Of a DNA stretch of 64,000 nt, positions 53,101-61,217 are shown one piece after another. Location of the stretch: the NCBI GenBank assembly GCA_002342065.1, contig DDPF01000007.1, positions 71,213 through 135,212 of the forward strand. The letters run 5' to 3'. The notes below the pieces were generated by a model. That model had not been told where the DNA came from. It saw only the letters and a program-made list of their open reading frames with translations, and made no database searches. Numbering within the stretch: position 1 is the stretch's first letter; each line of letters opens with the position of its first letter. Origin of the DNA: Bacteroidetes bacterium UBA2475 (GTDB lineage: Bacteria > Bacteroidota > Bacteroidia > B-17B0 > Aurantibacillaceae). Position numbers and translations under genes: made by a program.

Positions 53101-54019
53101 AACCACCATTGTTATCAACGCATAAACTTTGGACATTACGCGATGGTAGATTGTTATTAATATTGAAATGCGAGGTTGTGTATTTATTAAATAAGGTGTT
53201 GCCAAATTGAATTTTAATTAAGCCTCCGCCCAAAGTACCAAGAAAAAAAGTCGTACTATCGGCCCTACAAATTGATGTTGGCTTAAATTGTGAGTCGAAA
53301 ATATTTTGGATAACCCGAATAGCTTTATCTTTAAAATTAAAATCCGAAATTATTATTCCACCATCCGCTTTAACACTAATAAATTTCGCTTTCCCTATAT
53401 GTAAAATTTTGAGGATACTTTCATTTGCGAATTCTCGGTGTAATTTTGAACTATATTGATTGTTTTCAGATATGCTTATTTCTTCTACACCATTTTCGCC
53501 GGTAAGAATAATTTTTTCATCAAAACTATCCATATCCCAAATGTTTTCGTTGCTAATTCGAGGTATCCGGCTCATATTGCCGTTTTTTAAAACCCATAAG
53601 CCGGAGCCGTTAGTTGCAATAAAAATTTGGTCTTTTAAGCAAATAATTTTTACAATTGGAACATGGATACGGTTTTTATAAATTTCATTTATTTCGCCAG
53701 TTTTACTATATACTTCTATTACCCCGCTTTTATATCCTAAATAAATAGTGCCATTTTCAGAGCTAAAGTGTGTGGAAACAAATTTTTCAGTTGAACTATC
53801 GCGAGTGTTAATTTGTTTGAAATCAATGCCATTGAATACTATAAATCCATCACTTGTAGAAAGTAATATATTGTTGTTTACATCCTGTGATATGTTATAA
53901 ATGTATTTTTGAAACAACCCTTTATCCTCATCATAAAGTACAAAAGGATATTTTTGGGCAAAAATTGCTTTGCAGGAAACAAAAACTAAAAAAGTTAATA
54001 TGAATTTAAAATGTCTCAT
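50150..54019 (-). CDS. Hybrid two-component sensor: propeller, Y_Y_Y, histidine kinase, receiver, HPt
   Basis: 1289 residues. Signal peptide; two seven-bladed Reg_prop propellers (residues ~30-620); Y_Y_Y domain (~650-725); membrane segment ~730-752; HisKA with H798 in NHEIRTPFNA; HATPase_c (~900-1020; DQGIGMEE and GGTGLGLSI); receiver with phospho-acceptor D1093 in LLDLQMPVLDG; and an HPt-like domain with H1231 in LIHKIRP. This is an HTCS-like architecture, but it lacks the AraC DNA-binding domain of classical HTCS, so it signals by phosphorelay to a separate output. Last gene of a five-gene operon. Confidence 0.9.
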   Translation of the reverse strand: MRHFKFILTFLVFVSCKAIFAQKYPFVLYDEDKGLFQKYIYNISQDVNNNILLSTSDGFIVFNGIDFKQINTRDSSTEKFVSTHFSSENGTIYLGYKSGVIEVYSKTGEINEIYKNRIHVPIVKIICLKDQIFIATNGSGLWVLKNGNMSRIPRISNENIWDMDSFDEKIILTGENGVEEISISENNQYSSKLHREFANESILKILHIGKAKFISVKADGGIIISDFNFKDKAIRVIQNIFDSQFKPTSICRADSTTFFLGTLGGGLIKIQFGNTLFNKYTTSHFNINNNLPSRNVQSLCVDNNGGLWIGTFGFGLSYLSTDKIKFIEDTKKRIFLSFIETNNKSLIVGTDKGIAIMDSILNFVEDPNSFAILKNDEINALYKDETGQIWIGTETSGLYLFNSKNKTLQSANTIFNISVRDVQCIAGNNDGLIFVGGYNGLFIINRNNNSTIKYTTSDGLAHNYIFDLLHDSKGNLWIVSPQSGLQKFRDGKFQLFNNIAGLESFNITSICESFNRIIWFSTEGDGVFSYNGKRFYHYTTKNGLASNFCYGITCNLQNQIFVKHKNLISTKPNSKTAFSIFNTQKLNNEFTNKSIYTTGNNSTLLGSLGGVMVIKRMPLNEITPQLYIKEIIVNGNISDRNTLQSLSYNENEIRINFNGIYYSSPEKLNYRYKLIGYDSIWRYLSYKDNSVFFKQLPPGNYTFLIQAVIDEENTSNIYEVKFIIQQPFWNKWWFYLLVFLFIVASTMLYVRVRNKNILEENLYLEKLVSQRTAELRQKNEQVAGMLKSKELFFANINHEIRTPFNAVIGFSELLLETKLSPQQIDYVKTIHTSADGLIRLINDLLELSRMEAGKISFSSKPFKILTVIEEVEKTISLKALENKVSLVNVLDKAIPEVLIGDAFRFKQILLNLVSNAVKFTKNGKVSIAVQLIKIAESEILLEVKVTDQGIGMEEKRLDKIFESFTQANSAISANYGGTGLGLSITKNILQQLGGNISVESKLGFGSTFKCIIPFKKYGVRDVINVDLSIPEDVTVNRTLGLKVLLADDLLVNRVLIEKWLTKWDCEVEGFANGADLIAKLKTSNTNYDVILLDLQMPVLDGYETAKKIREELLIETPIVAITGSTSGEIIEKCYSFGMNGYITKPFRSSELFNAINNVCNKKTEYKGSNEYGTSSSNKGFSLKYLNEEYKDDHDFLKQMISLMLLTCDKFIVQLNNLIISNNKSEIKKLIHKIRPTLEMLSLREVSEIVFKIESICNDINAKSDLNGLYENLESKYYDLKPKIIIEAGL

Positions 54020-54058
54020 TCCTTAATAATTGGCAGCCTTTGTTATAAATATACTAAA

Positions 54059-57000
54059 TCAGATTCGGATACCGGTTATCAAAATATCGTCGGTTTGCGG
54101 AGCGTTACCCTGCCATTCTGCAAGGGTGTTTTGTATTATTTTTTTTTGTGAATCAGTATCCTCCGCACTAATTTTTATTAAAAGTTCTTTCAGTTTTTTA
54201 CTTGTAAATTTTTTATTATTTGAGCCAAATTGGTCAGCTAAACCGTCGGAAAACATATAAATCATGTCGTTTTTAATAATGTCTATGCTTTCTGTGGTAA
54301 ATGTTTTTTTGATTCCGGTATAAAAACCACCTACCGAAAATTTATCACCGCTATACTCTGTTAGTTGAGAATCTCTAATGTGTATCAAACTTCTTTTAGC
54401 ACCGCAAAAAATCATCGAGTTTGATTTAGCATTTATTTCTATTAGTGCTACATCCATGCTTTCTTCGGTTTTGTTTTCCAGTTGTTTTAATGAAGCAATA
54501 ATTTCTTTATCCAAATCATTTAGAATTTCAGAAGGAACTAAATTGTTTGATTGATGCGCTATTTTACTCAGCAAAGTACCTCCAATCATACTCATAAAAG
54601 CGCCGGAAACGCCATGCCCCATACTATCCACTACAGCAAAATAAAAACTGTCATTTTTTCTATAATGCCAATAAAAGTCGCCGCTTACTATATCCCTGGG
54701 AATGTATAAAACAAAATGATTTTCCAAGCCATCGGTCAAATCTAAATCAGAAGGTAAAATTGCCTCTTGTATTCTTTTTGCAAACGTAATACTATCGGTT
54801 ATGTCTTTGTTCTTTTCCGCTAACTCATGTTGAGTAATTTCTAATTCACTATTTTTAGTTTGCAAATCTATGGTTCTATCCTTTACTGTTTTTTCCAAAT
54901 TAATTGTTCGCTTTATTAATGATTTTGTTCTGATTCGAATATAAGATATTACTATGGTAAATAGTGTACCAACGCACAGCAAAATAAACCACCAGGTTTT
55001 CCAAAATGGTTTCTCAATTATAATTTTAACCTCTTCGATGGTTGAGGAAGCGTTACCTTCAACAATAGCTTGTACCTGGAATGTATAATCCCCCTCAGGA
55101 AGTTTTTTGTATGTTACTGATTTGAATTTAAAATCACCTATATTCCAATCTACATCATATCCCAATAAGCGATATTTATATTTTATTTTTTCAGGTGAAG
55201 AAAAGAAAATCCCACTAAAATTAATTTTAAACTCATAATCATTATACGGGAGTATTATATCTTCCAATTGGGTTCTTTCAACATTATCAATTAATAAGGA
55301 ATTAATAACAATTTCCTGCCTTTTAAAATAAAGTTTTTTATTTGTTTTTATTATAAATCCGGAGCCTGTACCAAGTAAGAGGCCAAAGTTTTGATCGTAG
55401 TAAAATGAGTTCTGAATGATTTCTCCAATAAAATCATTTTCTTCTTTAGTTGAAGGGATAAAATTAGTACCCGACAATTTAAGTGTACTGTAATTGTTCT
55501 TGTGAAAGGCAAAAAGGCTACCATTATTAATCCCAACAAGCCCTGAACAAAAATTGGAAGCAAGGCCTTGTTTTGTAGTATACTGAAAGAATGCAGTGCC
55601 ATTATATTTAAACACGCCATCTCCCTTGGTGCAAAACCAAACATTACCATCCTCGTCTTCACAAATAGAACTAATATCAAATGATTTTAAACCCTTTATA
55701 TCCTTATATAATTTTATCTCGTTATTCTCCAAACATTGCAGTCCGCTTTGGTTGCATGCAATCCATAGCTTTTCTTTTGAATCTGAATAAAGTTTAAGAA
55801 TATTGTTGTGAGCCAAGCCCTCGTTGGTTGTGTATCTTTTAAAGCCGTTAGCTTCTTTGTCCACAATATAAATCCCTTCGTTGGTTCCAATAAATATTTT
55901 TTTCTTTTTATTTCCGGTTATAGAAGTAATGGTTTTATTTATAGAATATTCGCTAATCCATTTGTTTTCTATTTTATTATATGCAAAAATTCCTTTGTTT
56001 TCTGTACCAATCCAAAGTATTGAGTCTTCATCCATGTACAAGCAATTAATGGCTTCAGTTTCCAATTGTTTATTTTTCTTGAAAAAAGTTACGCTTGACA
56101 CCTTAGGTCTGTATAAGTACAGCCCTTTACTCGTTCCAACAATGTATTCATATTTCGAGTAGGTTTCAAAACACGAAATGCTGTTGTCTGGACTTGATAG
56201 GTTTTGGGTTACGTGATATTTAATAATTGACGGGTCGGTTAGATGAATTAAACCTGTACCGTATGTGCCAAACCAAAAACCACCGTAGTTATCTTCGTAA
56301 ACGCACTCAATATTATTAGAGGGTAAGCCGTTTAAAGAATTTATTTGATTTATAGTAAAAGTGCTTGAATTTGGTTGTGTACTTAATTTAAACAAACCAT
56401 TCCCTCTTGTACTTATCCAAATATCACCGGTTTTAGATTTTATAATTGAGGTAACTTTAGATGTTATTAACTCCGAAATTTTATCAAGTCGGGTTATTTT
56501 ATTAGTGCCATTAGTATCCTTTAAAAGAAAAAGTCCCTCGTCCTCAACCGCCAATAACATTGAATCACCGGAAAGAATGCAAGTGCTTAGTACATTTTTA
56601 AAATTGAATTTATCTACTCCCTTTATTCTTAAAACATATTCATTTGAGATGGTACAAATTTCAATGCCGTTTTCACCTACCACATAAACAAAGTTATTTA
56701 CAAATTCAATATCATTAATTAGCGTACTTGTTACTGAGGTAATTTTTTTTAAACCGTCAGATGCAGATAGCCATAAGCCATTACCCTTTGTGCCTATAAG
56801 CAACAAACTATCGCTGATTTCGATTATTTTTGTTATTGAAAAATCGATTTTTCCCAGTAACACAACAGAGTCGTTAGAGACGATTTTATATAAGGAGCCC
56901 GCTTGAGTGCCAAGGTAAATTTTGCCCCTGCGATTTGATAAATGTGCCGTTATAAATTCGTCGTGTAGTTTTTTTAACGAACTATTTTTAATAAAATCAG

Positions 57001-57214
57001 TGCCATCATAACGCAGAAAACCCTCTTCAGAAGAGAGCAATAAAACGCCACTCTTGCTTTGCGATATATGATTTATGTACTTTTCTGTTAGACCCCTGTT
57101 CTCGTCAATTAGCCTGAAATTATATGTTTGTGCTATAAAATAATTGCAATAAAGTAATAAAATAATTGCGACTATTTTTTGTAAGCATAACTGAAGCATT
57201 TTAAATTTTACCAC
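54059..57214 (-). CDS. Propeller/Y_Y_Y transmembrane SpoIIE-type phosphatase
   Basis: 1051 residues. Signal peptide, Reg_prop propellers (~25-620), Y_Y_Y domain (~640-730), membrane segment (~738-760), coiled coil (~765-815) and SpoIIE/PP2C domain (~815-1051) with RDIVSGDFYW and VVDSMGHGVSGAF. The sensor half is closely similar in layout to the hybrid kinase that follows 39 bases downstream, but the output is a serine phosphatase. Both may read the same or related signals. Its anti-sigma-type partner is not in the window. A start five codons later is also possible. Confidence 0.88.
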   Translation of the reverse strand: MVKFKMLQLCLQKIVAIILLLYCNYFIAQTYNFRLIDENRGLTEKYINHISQSKSGVLLLSSEEGFLRYDGTDFIKNSSLKKLHDEFITAHLSNRRGKIYLGTQAGSLYKIVSNDSVVLLGKIDFSITKIIEISDSLLLIGTKGNGLWLSASDGLKKITSVTSTLINDIEFVNNFVYVVGENGIEICTISNEYVLRIKGVDKFNFKNVLSTCILSGDSMLLAVEDEGLFLLKDTNGTNKITRLDKISELITSKVTSIIKSKTGDIWISTRGNGLFKLSTQPNSSTFTINQINSLNGLPSNNIECVYEDNYGGFWFGTYGTGLIHLTDPSIIKYHVTQNLSSPDNSISCFETYSKYEYIVGTSKGLYLYRPKVSSVTFFKKNKQLETEAINCLYMDEDSILWIGTENKGIFAYNKIENKWISEYSINKTITSITGNKKKKIFIGTNEGIYIVDKEANGFKRYTTNEGLAHNNILKLYSDSKEKLWIACNQSGLQCLENNEIKLYKDIKGLKSFDISSICEDEDGNVWFCTKGDGVFKYNGTAFFQYTTKQGLASNFCSGLVGINNGSLFAFHKNNYSTLKLSGTNFIPSTKEENDFIGEIIQNSFYYDQNFGLLLGTGSGFIIKTNKKLYFKRQEIVINSLLIDNVERTQLEDIILPYNDYEFKINFSGIFFSSPEKIKYKYRLLGYDVDWNIGDFKFKSVTYKKLPEGDYTFQVQAIVEGNASSTIEEVKIIIEKPFWKTWWFILLCVGTLFTIVISYIRIRTKSLIKRTINLEKTVKDRTIDLQTKNSELEITQHELAEKNKDITDSITFAKRIQEAILPSDLDLTDGLENHFVLYIPRDIVSGDFYWHYRKNDSFYFAVVDSMGHGVSGAFMSMIGGTLLSKIAHQSNNLVPSEILNDLDKEIIASLKQLENKTEESMDVALIEINAKSNSMIFCGAKRSLIHIRDSQLTEYSGDKFSVGGFYTGIKKTFTTESIDIIKNDMIYMFSDGLADQFGSNNKKFTSKKLKELLIKISAEDTDSQKKIIQNTLAEWQGNAPQTDDILITGIRI

Positions 57215-57234
57215 TGCACACTTTGTTAGTTGAT

Positions 57235-58194
57235 TTATTTCTCCTGTTTTACCTGTACATCAATTTTATATTTGTACTTTGGTTTTCCGCCAATAGGGTT
57301 TGAGAAAAAAGGAACCGCTTCGTTATACTGGTTTACCATATACATTACCATGTCGTTGGATTTTGCTCCTTTTTTTGAAATCTGTAAATCAAAGGAGGTG
57401 TTTTTTTCTTCATCTTTAACTTTATTTGCCGACCACTCCCAAGTACCATCTTTAGAAATTGCTTGCGGATGCAATTTTTTAGCAATGGTGGTTAAACGGA
57501 TCTCGCCATCACTATCAAAATCAAAATTGTATTGCCTTACTGAGAGTACGTTTTTATCAATAAATGGGTAAAGGTGAGCAAGTGCATTTGGCGATTGAGC
57601 GTTTATTCGGAAACACATTTCGTATGCAAATGCATTGGTTCCTTCAGGGGCATAATTATTATCAGCCTGTGTGCTCACAAAAAATTTATACATATTTCCA
57701 TCGTCACCGGAAATACCTTCAATAATTAATTTAAAAACATACCCATTCAATTCTTTATCTAACTCGCCTTCCTGTGGGTTAAAAGGGCCAAAAGTATACC
57801 ACTTATCATCATAAATTGTTTCGTTATTAAAAGTTTTGGAGCCCAATTGGATTCCGCTTTTATAGTTTCCGCTTGGGTTAACTTGCCTTGCATCTTTATT
57901 TGAATAGCAATCATTACCTCCATAAACTGTAAACTTAGTTTGTGTATTAAAGGCAGTATTTATTTGGTCATTTTTACCACCACATTCAGGATCGTATATC
58001 CTTATATAAAAAGGATCTTTTTGTGTATTACTTAAGGAGATGAAGAAAACCTGAGTATGATCATCATCACCCCATGTACCCTTTGCGTTACTGCCAAATG
58101 TTGCCAAAAATTCTATGTTAGATTCCTTTGCAGGAACCAACTGACAAAACATATAGTTAGTGTACATTACTAAAATAAGCAGAATTTTTTTCAT
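57235..58194 (-). CDS. Secreted protein of unknown function
   Basis: 319 residues from the ATG at 58194, which forms an ATGA overlap with the preceding stop. A signal peptide (ending YMFCQ) precedes a body with FGSNAKGTWGDDDHTQVFF, IRIYDPECGGKNDQ and FDFDSDGEIR; calcium-binding-like acidic loops are suggested but not a known domain. I do not recognise a family. Its place between the PD40-PKD protein and the propeller-phosphatase sensor suggests an extracellular or periplasmic part of the same pathway. Confidence 0.75.
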   Translation of the reverse strand: MKKILLILVMYTNYMFCQLVPAKESNIEFLATFGSNAKGTWGDDDHTQVFFISLSNTQKDPFYIRIYDPECGGKNDQINTAFNTQTKFTVYGGNDCYSNKDARQVNPSGNYKSGIQLGSKTFNNETIYDDKWYTFGPFNPQEGELDKELNGYVFKLIIEGISGDDGNMYKFFVSTQADNNYAPEGTNAFAYEMCFRINAQSPNALAHLYPFIDKNVLSVRQYNFDFDSDGEIRLTTIAKKLHPQAISKDGTWEWSANKVKDEEKNTSFDLQISKKGAKSNDMVMYMVNQYNEAVPFFSNPIGGKPKYKYKIDVQVKQEK

Positions 58195-59666
58195 TTTGAT
58201 TTTACAATAAGTGTTTTCGTAAAGCAATAGCTTAGTTTATCCTCTGTGTAAATTGTCATTTCAAGTTTGACTTCCCCCGAGGTATTAATTGCTTTTATTA
58301 GTTTAGCAGGATTTTCTTTTAAAACAGATTCTCCTAACTTCCATAAATAGATAGTTATTTTTTTGCCGGTGATATACGAGTATGAGCCGTCGAAAATTAC
58401 GGTGTCATTAATATTTATTGTGTCGGGGCAAATAAAACCAACATAATCTATTCCTTCAATAAGCACTTCTTGAAAAGCATCTTCAAGTTCCACTTTATTA
58501 TTTGCAGGGTCAATAGCGTTTATAGCAACATTGTGCTTACCCGGAGTTTTAAACCTGTGAGTAGTTTTAATTCCTTTTTCTTTCGTGCCATCATCAAATA
58601 CCCATTCAATTTCAATGTTTTTGCCCGATGAGTCAATAGATTTTGAAGCGTCTAACGTTACAATAAAATCTTTATTTATATAAGGAATGCAATTAGCGGG
58701 CGCATTTACCACAAAAGGAAAATCTGAAGTAATGCTTGCTTTTTTAATATCAACTATACCGGAAGATTTTGATACAAGACCACTGCTTGATATTTTATAT
58801 AAATCATAACCCCCGTTTCCTCCAGCTCGTGTTGAGGAATATAAGGCATACTGTTCATCGGAACTTATTTTCATAAAAATCTCATCACCGGCTGTGTTTA
58901 TTGGCGAGCCCATATTAACGGGTTCTGTCCAATACTTGTTCACCATATATGTTTTATACATATCAAAACCGCCAAGTTCTTTATGACCGTTTGAAGAAAA
59001 GTAAAGTGTTTTGCCGTCTTTACTAATTTCGGGGCTAAGTTCATCGTTTACAGTATTTATAAAATGACCTAAGTTTTTTGGAATATCCCATTTACCCGTA
59101 GCTAATATTGTGGCAGAATAAATATCGTAACCCCCATAACCAATTTTATTTTTCGCCGAAAAATAAATTGTTTTACCATCATTTGTTATTGAGAAATGAT
59201 TCTTGTAAATATTAAAATTAATTTCTGAACTTAAATTTTTCGATTCTGTCCAAATTTCATTTTGAAGGATTGAATAATGTATAGAATTGTTTTTAAGAGT
59301 GTATAATACCGAATCATTTTTAATTAATGTAATGATGGCATCATGATCGGAAAATTTACTGAAATTATTTGAAGTGCTACTTAATAATGTTGATTTGCCA
59401 TAATTGGTCTTACTTGAATCTATTTGAACCAAATAAGCGCCGTTTTCAAATTCATGAGAATTGACACTTTTCGAATTATTTTTTAGAAAAAAGAAACTCC
59501 CATCAGCTTTTAGTACAGGAGCCAATTCGTTGGCCGGAGAATTAATGTTAGTGCCTAAATTTTGGATTTTTATGGGCGACAAAGTACTATCGACTTGCGA
59601 ATAAACGAAGCACGGGTTAGTATAAGTAACTAACAACAAAATAATATGTATAATTTTTTTAAGCAC
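58191..59666 (-). CDS. Secreted PD40 beta-propeller and PKD protein
   Basis: 491 residues. Signal peptide (ending YSQ), then PD40 repeats with the pattern ISKDGKTLYFSSNGHKELGGFDMYK (three clear units at about residues 140-290), then a PKD domain (FIVTLDASKSID ... TTHRFKTPGKH, about 310-395) and a second Ig/PKD-like segment to the end. No T9SS sorting domain or OmpA domain is seen. It resembles the PD40 part of PorE/gliding-associated proteins without their OmpA anchor. Operon neighbours overlap on both sides (8 and 4 bases). Confidence 0.82.
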   Translation of the reverse strand: MLKKIIHIILLLVTYTNPCFVYSQVDSTLSPIKIQNLGTNINSPANELAPVLKADGSFFFLKNNSKSVNSHEFENGAYLVQIDSSKTNYGKSTLLSSTSNNFSKFSDHDAIITLIKNDSVLYTLKNNSIHYSILQNEIWTESKNLSSEINFNIYKNHFSITNDGKTIYFSAKNKIGYGGYDIYSATILATGKWDIPKNLGHFINTVNDELSPEISKDGKTLYFSSNGHKELGGFDMYKTYMVNKYWTEPVNMGSPINTAGDEIFMKISSDEQYALYSSTRAGGNGGYDLYKISSSGLVSKSSGIVDIKKASITSDFPFVVNAPANCIPYINKDFIVTLDASKSIDSSGKNIEIEWVFDDGTKEKGIKTTHRFKTPGKHNVAINAIDPANNKVELEDAFQEVLIEGIDYVGFICPDTININDTVIFDGSYSYITGKKITIYLWKLGESVLKENPAKLIKAINTSGEVKLEMTIYTEDKLSYCFTKTLIVKSK

Positions 59667-60072
59667 TATTTCTATTTTTGAATTCTTGAAATTGAAGAAG
59701 TGAATCTGTTTTTTCTTTCAGCAACTCAGTATAACCTTCGGTTTTAAATACAAAATGGCATTGGCTAAAGTTATTTATTAGGGTAGTCATTTCGCTGTTA
59801 TTAAAGGATGAAAGTAAAATTAGAGGTGTTGAAAGCTCTAAAACACTTGTTTTTTTTATTCTGCTGATTTGCTCGCTAGAACTATATGTACATACGAAGA
59901 TAATTAAATCGGGTGATATTGAAAAACTATCAAGTTTTGCGTTTAACTCATCAATATTACTAAACAAGTTAATTCGTGTTGTATTATTGTGTTGTTCGGG
60001 GAAAGATAAATACATGCCTAAACAAAGGCCAAGCATTTTGTTTTTTGATATTAACACTATTTCTTTTCTCAT
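59659..60072 (-). CDS. Degenerate (pseudo-)receiver domain protein
   Basis: 137 residues from the ATG at 60072, supported by a promoter element just upstream that makes the longer frame from 60093 unlikely. It has the length and strand pattern of a CheY-like receiver (IVLISKNKMLGLCLGMYL; SPDLIIFV; TPLILLSS; HFVFKTEGYTELL). The acidic pair after strand 1 reads SK and the phospho-acceptor Asp position reads Val. The conserved Lys is kept. It is therefore probably not phosphorylated. First gene of the five-gene operon. Confidence 0.65.
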   Translation of the reverse strand: MRKEIVLISKNKMLGLCLGMYLSFPEQHNNTTRINLFSNIDELNAKLDSFSISPDLIIFVCTYSSSEQISRIKKTSVLELSTPLILLSSFNNSEMTTLINNFSQCHFVFKTEGYTELLKEKTDSLLQFQEFKNRNSA

Positions 60073-60090
60073 ACTATTAAAGTAATGCAT

Positions 60091-60098
60091 CAAAAGTA
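60091..60098 (-). promoter_or_regulatory. -7 promoter element of the signalling operon
   Basis: On the minus strand this reads TACTTTTG, an exact TAnnTTTG match, about 19 bases before the ATG at 60072. It overlaps the longer start at 60093, so it decides the start codon. No clear TTG is seen at -33. Confidence 0.5.
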
Positions 60099-60443
60099 GG
60101 AGAAACGATTTAGGTTTGCCTTTTTTTTCGATGAGTGAACTCGAAAAGACGGTAAACTAGTGTCATGTCGTTTTAGGAGCAAAGCGCAAAATATGAATTT
60201 AATTCTTTTTTTCGTCCGTTAAAGGCAATGGCGCTTTTCCACTAATCTCATAAACATTATGCCGCCGTTTAATTAAAAACTCATTTAGTAGTTTGATTTT
60301 TTCAACTAAATATATTTTCCTAAGAGGACTTATTTTATTATTACTTAATTCTTTTTAAACACTGCTGTCAGTTTCTCAATATGCGTATACATTTTTAGTG
60401 CGTGTTATTAATAAGTGAAATAATAAAATACAGTAATAATAGT
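60099..60443. other. Gene-free stretch
   Basis: 345 bases with no frame of useful length on either strand. It is very AT-rich. Apart from the promoter at its edge and a weak 5-bp TTCGA/TCGAA inverted repeat I see nothing in it. It separates the LytTR regulator from the signalling operon. Confidence 0.6.
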
Positions 60444-61127
60444 TTATAAAAAATTTAACTTCGAGGTTAAACTGCTAAGATGTGATTTGCTTACCGGCAG
60501 TAATTTATCATTTAAACAAACTGTATTATCTTCAACAGCGGTTATTTTGGCCAATTGCACAATATAAGACCGATGTATTCGTAAGAACTTATTAGTTGGT
60601 AATTTAGATTCTATTGCCCGCATGGTTGAACAAATAGTATACCTGTTATCATTCGTATAAATATTAACATAATCAGATAGCGCTTCAATGTATAAAATAT
60701 CAGATGCTTGTACTTTTATATAGCGACCTTCTTTTTTTATAAAAAAAGCATCACTAACTTTATCTTGAGTAAAATTTTCTTGTACTTGAGTTACCTTATC
60801 AATTGCTTTTAAAAAACGTTCGTATTTTACCGGTTTTACTAAATAATCTGTAACGTTATAATCAAATGCTTCGGCAGCATACTCACGTTTTGCCGAGCAA
60901 ATTATAATATGGGGTAAATCTCCGAAATTTCTTAAAAAATCAATGCCACTAATACCCGGCATTTCAATATCCAAAAAAATTATATCAATTTCACTTTTTT
61001 TAATCTCTTCTAACGCAACGTTAATACCATTATAGGTTCCTAAAAGTTTTAAAGGAGTTGTTTTATTGATCTGATACTCAATCGCTTTTTGAGCTACCTT
61101 ATCATCATCTATAACTATACAATTCAT
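60444..61127 (-). CDS. LytTR-family response regulator
   Basis: 227 residues. Receiver domain (about 1-115) with the acidic pair at DDD near residue 7-9 and phospho-acceptor Asp in IIFLDIEMPGISG near residue 55; conserved Lys in YLVKPVKYERF. A LytTR DNA-binding domain follows (about 130-227; FFIKKEGRYIKVQASDILYIEALSDYVNIY split, and RIHRSYIV). No partner LytS-type kinase gene adjoins, so the hybrid kinase at 50150 or an unlinked kinase could phosphorylate it. It is divergent from the surface-protein gene at 61218; a TACTTTTA near-consensus lies at 61135-61142. Confidence 0.93.
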   Translation of the reverse strand: MNCIVIDDDKVAQKAIEYQINKTTPLKLLGTYNGINVALEEIKKSEIDIIFLDIEMPGISGIDFLRNFGDLPHIIICSAKREYAAEAFDYNVTDYLVKPVKYERFLKAIDKVTQVQENFTQDKVSDAFFIKKEGRYIKVQASDILYIEALSDYVNIYTNDNRYTICSTMRAIESKLPTNKFLRIHRSYIVQLAKITAVEDNTVCLNDKLLPVSKSHLSSLTSKLNFL

Positions 61128-61183
61128 TTACCGATAAAAGTAGTCATTTCATCGTAAAAAACACCCTCCCCCCTCAAATACTT

Positions 61184-61191
61184 TATATTTG
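61184..61191 (+). promoter_or_regulatory. Putative -7 promoter element of the surface-protein gene
   Basis: TATATTTG, an exact TAnnTTTG match, 27 bases before the ATG at 61218. No TTG is seen at -33. Confidence 0.5.
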
Positions 61192-61217
61192 CTCAATATT
61201 TTTAACCTATTGAATAA

